Below, piece after piece: positions 48,085-57,932 of a stretch of 64,000 bases of DNA (its first letter is position 1; each line of letters opens with the position of its first letter). Under the pieces are notes generated by a model. That model saw nothing but the letters and a program-made list of their open reading frames with translations. It was not told the DNA's origin and searched no databases. Both the position numbers and the translations under genes were made by a program. The DNA is from Diplolepis rosae (lineage: Eukaryota; Arthropoda; Insecta; Hymenoptera; Diplolepididae), in the NCBI GenBank assembly GCA_030998225.1, contig JAPYXD010000701.1, forward strand, positions 11,888,501 to 11,952,500, read 5' to 3'.

Positions 48085-49440
48085 ACCAAGCAACAGGGAA
48101 TTTGTTATGAATGATTTATGACATTATTTATTTTAGAAAACCGACTGCGCCATTAGAAGAGAGGTTGGTCATAGAGTAATTGTGTCATGTTTTGGACAAC
48201 GAAATATGATTTATAAATTTGTTATTAACATTTAAGACAAAAAAATCGCACTTTTTTTAGTTTTTTGTTTATAAAATTAAAGGTAATTATCCTATCTTGA
48301 TGACATTAATTGAAAAGTTGTAGAAAACTTAATTTCAAACAATATGAGTCGTCGCTTGATCTGATTGGATAATTAGAAGCGGAGAAAATTCGGAAAAATC
48401 GGGAAATTGAGCTTTTGTTAAACAAATTAATATCTCAGTTAATTTTTAACTTTTCAGGTTGAAGTTTAGTGGAAAAGTAACCGACTTTATGCTCTTCAAA
48501 TGTATAAAAAAAAGAACACTTTAAGATAATACGCTTCCGCGCTATTGACACTTTAATTTATTTCATGCGATAATTGTAAAATGCTTGCCGCAGAGGTGGT
48601 CCGATTTTTATTTTGAAAACGGCTTTTAAAAATATAAATCAAGCAAAACAGAACGTCAATCTTGGTTTTTCGCTAAAATGTTGCAAAGTTTATTAAAAAA
48701 AGGTCCAAACATGGCTCTAAACGCTTGAACGCAGCAAAGTGACAGTGGTGGGGGGAGAAGGCGAGTAGGCTCACTGTGTCACTTTGCTGCGTTCAAGCGT
48801 TTAGAGCCATGTTTGGACCTTTTTTAAATAAACTTGGCAACATTTTAGCGAAAAACCAAGATTGACGTTCTGTTTTGCTTGATTTATATTTTTAAAAGCC
48901 GTTTTCAAAATAAAAATCGGACCACCTCTGCGGCAAGCAGACATTTTACAATTAACGCATGAAATAAATTAAAGTGTCAATAGCGCGGAAGCGTATTATC
49001 TTAAAGTGTTCTTTTTTTATACATTTGAAGAGCATAAAGTCGGTTACTTTTCCACTAAACTTCAACCTGAAAAGTTAAAAATTAACTGAGATATTAATTT
49101 GTTTAACAAAAGCTCAATTTCCCGATTTTTCCGAATTTTCTCCGCTTCTAATTATCCAATCAGATCAAGCGACGACTCATATTGTTTGAAATTAAGTTTT
49201 CTACAACTTTTCAATTAATGTCATCAAGATTGGATAATTACCTTTAATTTTATAAACAAAAAACTAAAAAAAGTGCGATTTTTTTGTCTTAAATGTTAAT
49301 AACAAATTTATAAATCATATTTCGTTGTCCAAAACATGACACAATTACTCTATGACCAACCTCTCTTCTGATGGCGCAGTCGGTTTTCTGAAATAAATAA
49401 TGTCATAAATCATTCATAACAAATTCCCTGTTGCTTGGTC
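48085..49440. mobile_element. 1.36-kb TA-flanked foldback, ~665-bp arms
   Basis: GACCAAGCAACAGGGAATTT and its mirror, TA at 48083-48084 and 49441-49442. The arms are nearly identical along their whole length, with a ~26-bp loop near 48751-48776. Non-coding. Confidence 0.85.
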
Positions 49441-49728
49441 TATTTTTAAGGACTTATTGAACGACCCAAGTACTTTGCTTACTTATTTCAACAAATTGCT
49501 TTTTGTTGCTTCTGAATTTTTGTTGTGATAATTTGGAAAATATAAAGAATTAAAAAAAGTATTCCATCGTTGTCTTAATTGATTAAATTTTATTTTCTAA
49601 TGCAATTAAAGTCATTTCAGAGCTTCCTACGGCAAAAAAGATGTTTGATAACACAGGTCTACATGGTTTTGATATGGCTTTGTTATGGTTTTGTTTTGTT
49701 ATGACCCGCCATATATCGGTCATTGCGA

Positions 49729-50154
49729 CCCGTGTGGAAAAATGTCATGGCGCTAGCCAGCGCCAGAACAGACTGTCTGGTTTCCAGTTTTGGCGCTGAC
49801 TATAAGGTCTGGTCTGGGGCTGGCCAGAACTGTAACGTTTTTGTACGATCAGTCGCTAGTCAGCGGCTGGCCAGCCACAAGCCATAGGTTGCTTAGCCTC
49901 AAGCCAGCGGCCGACCAGACACTTATCAGCGGATAGCCAGCCACAAGCCAGCGGCTAGTCAGCAACTAATTCACGGCTGGTTAACCACTAATTGGTGGTC
50001 AGTTAATAAAGTTTTTGGTTGAAGAACCATTTTAATTGAACATTTATCGACTTCGATCCGAGCCAAACCAGAACTTTCAGACTAGCCGGTCTGGACATTG
50101 CTAGACCTGGGCCAGATCGGACAATAGACTCCCATTAAATTTTTCCACATGGGG
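49729..50154 (+). repeat. CTGG/CCAG-rich element, subtype 2, full length
   Basis: CCCGTGTGGAAAAATGTCATG at the left and ATTAAATTTTTCCACATGGGG at the right. Internal CAGCGGCTGGCCAGCCACAAG-type repeats. No target duplication evident. Confidence 0.72.
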
Positions 50155-51989
50155 AAACCTGCAATTTTCTTTTTCAATCAGCGATATCTCTGGTTAAAAA
50201 AATTAAAATAATACATGTAAATAGTGGAATGGAAAGTTGAAAAGTGGCTCTTTTTGATAGTTTTCTCATATTTAAAAAAATAATAAAAATTCGCGAAGTT
50301 ATCGATGCTCAAATATAGCGAAAAACCGTGTTTTTCGGACTTTTAGGTTAAGATTACTCGAAAACCTGACGTAATGGAGCAATTTTGAGCCCGGATTCGG
50401 TTTCTACGCCAAAAATTACTTCGGAAATGACTATCGGTATTCCTATAACAATCACAAACTCATATTTTGTAGACCTGTGTAATTGTTTCATTTTATGTTT
50501 ATTGACACATATTAAAACATTTCACGTATATTATATTAACTTTTGAAAATTCATTTTTGGTCAGTTTATTATGCATTCAAAAGTTGCAACGTGTCTCATA
50601 TTTTCCTGAATCTCTTGTCTTTGTATTTGACTAGTTCCCTTCACTTGTCACGTTTCATAAGATTCCATATTTCATGAGAGTTGAAGTTCTCTCATAACTT
50701 TATCTGATATTCTTTCTTTTCTGTAGGATTGCTGTGAGGGATACAGAAGTAAACTTTCGTGCCATATATATATTATATATATGAAGATGAGTCTTCTGGT
50801 AAGAAACTTTTATCACATAAGTTTGGAAGATATTGTAACTATTATTAAAAAAAAAAAAAAATCTTCAAATGAACCTTTTGAAATTTATTTAACACCTACT
50901 TTACTGCAATTTTTTTTTTGAATATCGAAATATATTCTTGAATCACAAAAATGAAAATCTTAGCCAATATCGTTCAAATTATTTCACGTCTCAATCAACT
51001 GAATCATCACTTTTTTAATTTTTCTTTTGAAAATCAGTTGGTCCATTAACAGGAAAAAAATCTTAAATGCATTACGTCTAACAGAAGATTTTGGCCCAAA
51101 TTTAGCTAACCAGTGTATAAGTGCATAATTCTTTCCTTTTCTAACGGTCTAGCTTAAACTACATCTTAAAGTTAGCCGATTTTTAGACATGAATTTGAAA
51201 AAAAAATTTTTAGTGCTGGTTTGGATTAGTAGAGTTTGCGATAGTTGAAAGGTTGTTACACTACTTACTTTTCGGGAGTTCTCTCTCCTATCCGTATCGC
51301 AGAATGTTGTAAGTTATTTTATTGCTTTTATGTTATCGTAGAGAACATCTCAAACTTAAGTTATATCATGGAATTGAGGTGAAGTTGTCTCTGAATCTGT
51401 CGTTATTCGGAAACCGCTTCCACTTCTCACGCATTTTAGATATTTATTGTGGTTTATTGTATTCAATACTCTCTATACCCGAAGTACTATATATTACGTA
51501 ATTCAGAGCAAGTTGTACTAATGAACTAGTATGAATGCGTTTACTTTTAATCACGTAGTAAACAAATTTAGCTATAAATTATTTGAAATTTTACTATGAA
51601 TTAGTAAATTTTTTCACTGATTGCAGGGTCACTGAATTCTTAATTTCAAATTTAGGGAGTATTTATATACAATACTAATATAATAAAAATGGAGTCGAAA
51701 GAATATATATAATATGATTTGGTATACTATCAAACGCTAAAAGCTCGAAACACCTAGAAATCTAAAAGTAAGTGTTTCCATAGGTGGTGGCTTTTAGGAG
51801 TCAAAGTTGGTCGTACAAAGAAGTTGGCCCTTATTTGACCGTGAATGATATCACTCGAGATCACCTTGGCTTGTCTTACATTAAGCTTTAAAACTTTTTA
51901 AAAGATCCACATTGAAATAAATTCAGTCTATTTTTTTTTCAAATTATTTCGATGCTGAATACCAAATTTGAATTAAATGAAAAGTTTAA
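50155..51989. other. Intergenic, nothing recognised
   Basis: AT-rich. An (AT)n run near 50765-50780 and an A13 run near 50847; no genes or paired repeats seen. Confidence 0.4.
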
Positions 51990-52082
51990 CCCTCCGAATA
52001 CCGGGTGAAAAATTTGGCACAATTTTATATTAGAAAAACGAGAGCGCGGAGTCATCAGGGACCCCACCCGGTATTCGGAGGG
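51990..52082. mobile_element. 93-bp TTAA-flanked MITE (piggyBac-like)
   Basis: CCCTCCGAATACCGGGTG and its mirror CACCCGGTATTCGGAGGG with TTAA at 51986-51989 and 52083-52086. TIRs are perfect over 18 bp. Confidence 0.8.
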
Positions 52083-52774
52083 TTAAGTAAAATGTTGGTG
52101 ATTTATTACGTATTAGTCCAGTCGAATTAGCATGGAAAGTTGGGAAACATGGATGTGAGAGCAAGATCCGAGATTTTTATTGAAATCGCTCAAAAATATC
52201 ATAGTAATTGGCGTATCATGTTTTGCGCCTCGAATTTCCTTGTGCGTTTTGTAAAACAAATGTTCAAAGCCAAAAAGTGCGAAAATAGGACATTTTTTAA
52301 ATACATTTTCTCATTTTACTCTTAAAATATCAGTTTTATGATGAAATTGTATTTAAGCAAAGTTGTGGAGCACAAAATTTGCTACAAAATGCTGTGGTTT
52401 GAAGTTAAAAGATTTTATGTGTCTCCGGCGCGGAAACTCGTTTTTCCGTTGCAGCTAAGAGTAACGGAATGTTGTGTATTCCGTTACAGAGGAATATAAT
52501 GTAAAAATTGAACTACGCATGCGCATATAGTCTTACAGCGGAGCAGAATCTTCTTATTCTTCTTCTTCTTCGTACAGCGTTAGCACCCTACTGACAAAGC
52601 CTTGTACATTTGAACTGCGCATGCTCTATTACAACAACAAAAATCAAAATGGCTTGGACTAGTCGCGAAATATCAAGTGTAATGACTAGCGCCGCAAACA
52701 ACTACAATACTATATCAGATTCGAGTGTACGCATAAAAACCCGTATCCGCACCGAAGTCACATAAAATAGAATA

Positions 52775-52984
52775 CGTGCCAATGCACACAATTCGGGAAA
52801 TTACGAGACTCGCGACAATGCTCACAGGACTGATCGCGCCTCGGCTTTGTCTCAGCTACGTTTCAACTACGCCTCGACTACGCATCAGCTATACCTCGAC
52901 TTCGCCTCACCTACGCCTTGGCTTCGATCTCCTGCGAGCATTGTCGCTCGTCACGCAATAACCCTCATTGTGCGCCTAGGCACG
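52775..52984. mobile_element. 210-bp TA-flanked MITE with repetitive core
   Basis: CGTGCCAATGCACACAATTC and its mirror, ending CCTAGGCACG; the arms run about 55 bp through GCGACAATGCTC. TA at 52773-52774 and 52985-52986. The core is a decayed ~11-bp repeat of the type CGCCTCGACTA. Confidence 0.75.
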
Positions 52985-53287
52985 TAATATACTGTAATTT
53001 TCCTTCGCCACAGCGGCCGAACAATAAATACAAAATAGTCGAAAAGCAGCTATTTTTTGCACGCGCATTTTAAATTGAAAATATTAATACATCTAAATGG
53101 TTGTTTTGCCATTAAAATATTTAATTCTTGCTTTTTTGAATGCTGAAAACTCGAGTTCAATATCTCTTTTAGTTACCGAGTAATGTAATTGTTTATTAAG
53201 AACTTTTAAAATAACATAACTTTTAAGAATTAACATATACACCAGGAATAGTATATTACATAACAAGGGCAGAAAGTTGAGATTCCT

Positions 53288-53342
53288 GCACTGCGCGCCA
53301 TAATGCCCGAGGCGAAGCCGAGGGCATCATGGCACGCAGTTC
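53288..53342. repeat. GC-rich hairpin
   Basis: GCACTGCGCGCCATAATGCC and its mirror GGCATCATGGCACGCAGTTC with a GAA centre (GAGGCGAAGCCGAG). Confidence 0.75.
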
Positions 53343-53378
53343 AGGGCTCTCAAATTTCTGCCCATGTAGTGTATACCA

Positions 53379-53950
53379 TTTTTCTTGCTACCCGGTCGAA
53401 AGTACGAAAATAATTGCATGTGTCCATTGGAATATATTGATGCCTGCCCCGACATTTGCGGCACGAGCGGAGCGAGTGCTGCTGGTCGGGGGGGCAGGCA
53501 TCAAATACATCTATAAATTAAGGTTTAGATTTCTATTTCCTTGTTTCCATCTTTGGTAATTATCATAGACTAGCATGCATCTGTCAACGAACTTTTTGGG
53601 TAAGGTGTCAGTTTCTACTATTAATTGAGCTTCAGTTTAAAAGTTTTTATTCATTTCTTCTTCATCTGTCGATTCATCAGATGATATGTCATTCATTTTT
53701 TTATTTTTATTTTTGTTACACTTCAGTCATTACTATTACATTTTAAATAATATCCACTCATTGCCACTAATAAACATTAGCAGAGAGCGGACAAATTTTG
53801 ACGTTTGAGGTTATCGACGTTTTTACTCCCGCTATTATAGAGGGCGCGCATATAGCTTGACCAATGCATGAAAGTTAGACTTTCTGCCGTGAATTTGGTG
53901 CCGAAACCACGTACTTTCGACTAGGGTAGTAAGAAAACTTTTTATACACA
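53379..53950 (-). mobile_element. Relic with inverted ends and a tyrosine-recombinase-like N-terminus
   Basis: GTGTATACCATTTTTCTTGC at the left mirrors sequence to about 53950. The minus strand reads NDISSDESTDEEEMNKNF, a stop, then TEAQLIVETDTLPKKFVDRC, MLVYDNYQRWKQGN. The acidic start followed by a PKKFxDRYxxxYxxFxxW-like stretch resembles N-termini of Crypton-type tyrosine recombinases in arthropods. Tentative assignment. Confidence 0.35.
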
Positions 53951-55473
53951 TAGCATGCTTTTTTTACACATACTGCAAGTATAAAACTATCATATGCAAT
54001 GATTAGATGAGTGGTTTTTATTTTTTAACACATCCAAACGATTATTTAAAAGGGGGTTGTAATTTTTACATTAATTTCAAAATGAATAACTCCGCGGTTT
54101 TTTAACAAATTCTAAATCTGAAAAGTCCCAGTGAACGTGCTTGCAAAAACGAATCTTTTGGCGCTTTGAACGCTTCAATTTGACCTTCCAATCCGAAGAT
54201 ATTGAATCCCAAAGTCGGCTGCATGTGAGTGAGATTTGAGCAACAATTAAACGAGAAAAAATTTCCGGCGCATAGCTTTATCGATTTACTTTTGATATAT
54301 TGTTAAAGAAAACCGATTATTTTGACGATCTATGTGCAATTAATTCTAACAGCTAGGCAAATGCGCGCGGGAATGGCGAAAATCGGAGTGGAGGGGAGTC
54401 AGCGTGGCGCAAAAACTTGATTCGGCGCCTTCAAAATCGTTGCGCGCTCTTCACTGCCACTTATCTTGGCTTCTAATCGACCAAATTTGACGGTTATTTT
54501 TTTAAATCGATATAACAAATCAAGAGGAATCTAATGGTGCGCATACTTCTAGTCTATTTTTAAAAGTTTATGAATGGTTAACGTCATTTGGGATTTTCCT
54601 AATTTTGACATTGCACAATCATACAATTTTCGAAGATAATTCTTAAATACGCAAATACTTTTGCAAATCGTACACCCAATTTGAGTTCAGAATTCAGATT
54701 TGTACAAATTTTTTTTACAGCTTCTTTTTAATAAATTAATTAACACTTATTATATTTATTATATTATATTATATTTTCGAAAAAAAAAATTTTTGAGAGA
54801 TATATTAATTTAAACTTTTGATAAAATTGGATAAAATGCTAAATTCTCTTGTACTTAAAATTCATTATCTCCGATTGAAATAATCTAATCTATTTCGGAT
54901 CTGTTTCATTTTTTAGCTTATTACATTAGGTTTTCAGATAAATTTTTTCATAATTTTTATTTTGTTAATTAACTACATATATAAGCAATTTAATTATTTA
55001 AACAATTTTTGCATGTTTGCCCCCTCAGTAGAAAAATTTGTTAAAAATGGTATCATATGCGCTATGTCTCAATATAACTAGCGCATAGTTAATAAAAGTG
55101 GAGATTAATTATATCGGAAGATATTAAATATTTTTGAGCGCGCGACGTGTTTAATCATGTCCGAGTCGATCAAAAGCACATTATGTCTCGAGGAAGAAAA
55201 ACTACAGCATTTTGTAGCAAATTTTGTGCTCTACAACTTTGCTCAAATACAATTTCATCATAAAACTGATATTTTAAGAGTAAAATGAGAAAATGTATTT
55301 AAAAAATGGCCTATTTTCGCAATTTTTGGCTTTGAACATTTGTTTTACAAAACGCACAAGGAAATTCGAGGCGCAAAACATGGTACGTCAATTACTATGA
55401 TATTTTTTAGCGATTCCAATAAAAATCTCGGATCTCATTCTCACATCCATCTTAAATTCTAACTCGACTGGAC

Positions 55474-57039
55474 TATATGGAGTATTATTATGTGTGAGTA
55501 TTTATGGAGCGAATAATTGAATGTAAATATTAGAGTACTCAGAGAACTGTTTCTTTGAGTCGGAAAAACATGTTTTTGATGAAAGGTCCTAGAAAAAAAT
55601 GTCTTTCAATATCAAAGAAATGTTTCTTTGATTTAAAAAAACTGTTCTCTGAATGTGCCGCAGTAATTGAATGCTTTTATTTCAAGAAATCAGGAAGAAA
55701 ATGCTGGAAGAGATTATATGTCCCCGAGCCCATCGAGTTCATCGATTTCGCATCTCCATTCTCTCAATTGTCGATTACTTTCATTTGCGCATCAGGTCGA
55801 AACTGAATCATTTTCCTTTTTCTTTCTATTCCAACTTCTTTTCTTAGTGTTTTATTCGTAATCAAGATAATTAAGTGAAATTCTTACAAATTTATATACT
55901 TTTGTAATTTTAAATTAAACAGTTATTAACAAGTGGAGAATAATAATACCTAGCAGATTTTCAAGGTAAATCATTTGTAAATCTAGTTCAGAAATAGGAA
56001 ATTCTTCCAGACAATTAATTTAATTATCACACATTATAAAGCTAATATTTAAATCCTCAAAAATACAATTTTCAGCAATTCATAATATCAACGAGTTTCG
56101 TAATGATATAAAATGTTCCATAGCATTTAACACATTTATAATAATAGGGTAGGCTAGGACAAAGTTGTTCGCCGGGGCAATGTTGTTTTTGGAAATAACA
56201 TTACTATTTCTTGAATATGTTGATTTCATATAGGGTATATTTTCACATAAGACATATCAATATTATGAGAGAAATCGAATTATAAACAAGCATTTTGAAA
56301 ATTCAGGCTACAAACTAAAAATTCATGGAAACATTAGTTTTGATGACGAAAGAATAGAAGAGTCGCTGACTGAAATGTTATGTTTGTAATATGACTCAAT
56401 ATATTTGAAGTATAGAAACTTGTTATTTTACTAGGAGAAAAATTATTCTATTACATAATTATGAAAATTTTAGTCATATTAATTTTTTAAGCACGATATT
56501 TTTCGAATTTAGATTCGCCCAAGGAAGGTAAACACGTGTTCTTAATCATATTTCTGATCCGAGACAAAAACCAAAACAGATGTCTCTTTTTGAAGCTTGA
56601 AAAACTTAAGAGTAATTTACAAATAATTCAACTTGAATTCGTTAAATCCTTTTGGTTATTTCAAAAAGCACGAAGACGTTGGATGTCTTTGTAAAATCTA
56701 AAAGACGTTTCAGAGATTTCAATCTATGTCTTTTTGATGTTCTACGCAAGACACCTTATTTCAAGACGTCTATAAAACAAGGGAATAATATGAATTTATA
56801 CGTAGTTGAGAGTAGAAACAAAAAGTGAACTAAAAGAGGATCACCAAATTTTAGAATAACGCCCGCATTAAAACTTTAAAATTCCTTTTCAACTACGTTT
56901 TTTGCTGAATTCTTACGAGTGCATTTCATTGTAATAAGTTCTGCAGCTTTTTCCGTTTATTTCACTATCAGATTAAGGAAAGATTAAAGAGAATTTATTT
57001 TAATACTTCTGTTGGAGAATTGAAAATTTAAATAAAAAA
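55474..57039. other. Intergenic, nothing recognised
   Basis: AT-rich. The 83-codon frame at 55555-55806 has no recognisable motif. 56146-56190 (TAGGGTAGGCTAGGACAAAG) looks like a lone transposon end. Confidence 0.4.
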
Positions 57040-57490
57040 TTACAATTTCAAATCAAACAAAAATGAGGGATGTTACAGTATTTTAAAACTTGGAAAAAAT
57101 CAATAATACAATTAAATTTTTCAGCTAAACTATTCGAGATATGGAAAAACATTGAAATGAAAAAATGTGATTATAAAAAAAATATTATTTAAAAATAAAA
57201 ATAGAATATATAATAGAATAGAATGTAAAATCATTTGCTTAGGAAAGGTTTACAAATTCTCAACAACACATTTTTTGATAAGGTGTATTTTTTCGTTTCA
57301 ATTCAGAGAAATACAATTGAAAATCAAACATCCTATTTTTAAACTAAAAAATACAAGATACGAAAGACACGTCAGAATGTAAAATTGTTTGCTTAGGAAA
57401 GGTTTACAAATTTACATTAACACATTTTTTGATTTGATGATCAAATTTGATAAATTTGCAAGCGATGAAGCTTGCCCCCGAAGAAGCCAG
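57040..57490 (-). repeat. ~180-bp repeat family, decayed copy 3
   Basis: Units with ATACGAAAGACACGTCAGA and AAAGGTTTACAAATT blocks are followed by GCAAGCGATGAAGCTTGCCC. The order matches 36664-37845, with the GC hairpins decayed. Confidence 0.55.
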
Positions 57491-57710
57491 GAAAATGTTT
57501 TCTTATAATAGAGACTTCCGTTGATTTAATAGTCTTGAAAGCTCTTAATCAGGTCCTCATTATTTATACCATGATAGGTGCAAATAATAATAATAACCAA
57601 TATAAGAACTTTTGAAATCTGCATAAAATCTTTTATACGTTCTCATGTATATTTTGTAGAAAATGTGGATGCCACGCTCTGATTTTTTGTGGCACATTTT
57701 TTAACTTCAT

Positions 57711-57932
57711 CTATTCTCTTTTTCGGAGCTGTTTAAAGTGCCATTCGTACATAGCGCCTGTACGAGGTGCATCTGGTGAATACGTTAAAGCGCGTGGTAA
57801 TTTCAAATCCTCGATTATATGAGAAAGTCGTGTAAGATCTACAAAAACGAAACGCTTTGTTGCTACGTTCGAATGAACAGATAGAAATCCGATTGCTGTC
57901 CCATTTTGAATCAAAGGTGATCCAAAGTCTCT
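57711..57932 (-). CDS. Gene C exon 4 (Ser to Phe)
   Basis: The acceptor ATTGCAG|AGAGAC opens 73 codons plus stop. It begins RDFGSPLIQNG, aligned with GDSGGPL, and ends in a basic HFKQLRKRE tail. Confidence 0.83.
   Translation of the reverse strand, partial: RDFGSPLIQNGTAIGFLSVHSNVATKRFVFVDLTRLSHIIEDLKLPRALTYSPDAPRTGAMYEWHFKQLRKRE

Larger units (their letters stand above)
44429..49464 (-). mobile_element. Irritans-type mariner split by three later insertions
   Basis: Termini TCGTTCAATAAGTCCTTAGA (44429) and its mirror AAGGACTTATTGAACGA (to 49464). Coding pieces on the minus strand: 47560-47930 (IKDLYLKGSTPKEIEAELNE, RSGRPVEVTTYE), then 45018-45156 (KRNRMVNSEAILALF, YITVDEIWIHDYTPE with the first Asp), continuing to about 44460 (catalytic half, several frameshifts). 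Removing the insertions 45161-46583 (plus TTAA), 46597-47554 (plus TA) and 48085-49440 (plus TA) leaves about 1291 bp, the usual mariner length, and the frame rejoins as RWVPRLLLEEIKRNR. Confidence 0.85.
52116..55473. mobile_element. 3.36-kb long-TIR element with internal insertions
   Basis: GTCCAGTCGAATTAG and its mirror CTAACTCGACTGGAC, TA at 52114-52115 and 55474-55475. Arms about 275 bp (52116-52393 and 55202-55473). Inside are a 210-bp TA MITE, a GC-rich hairpin and a tyrosine-recombinase-like relic. No intact transposase recognised. Confidence 0.75.
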
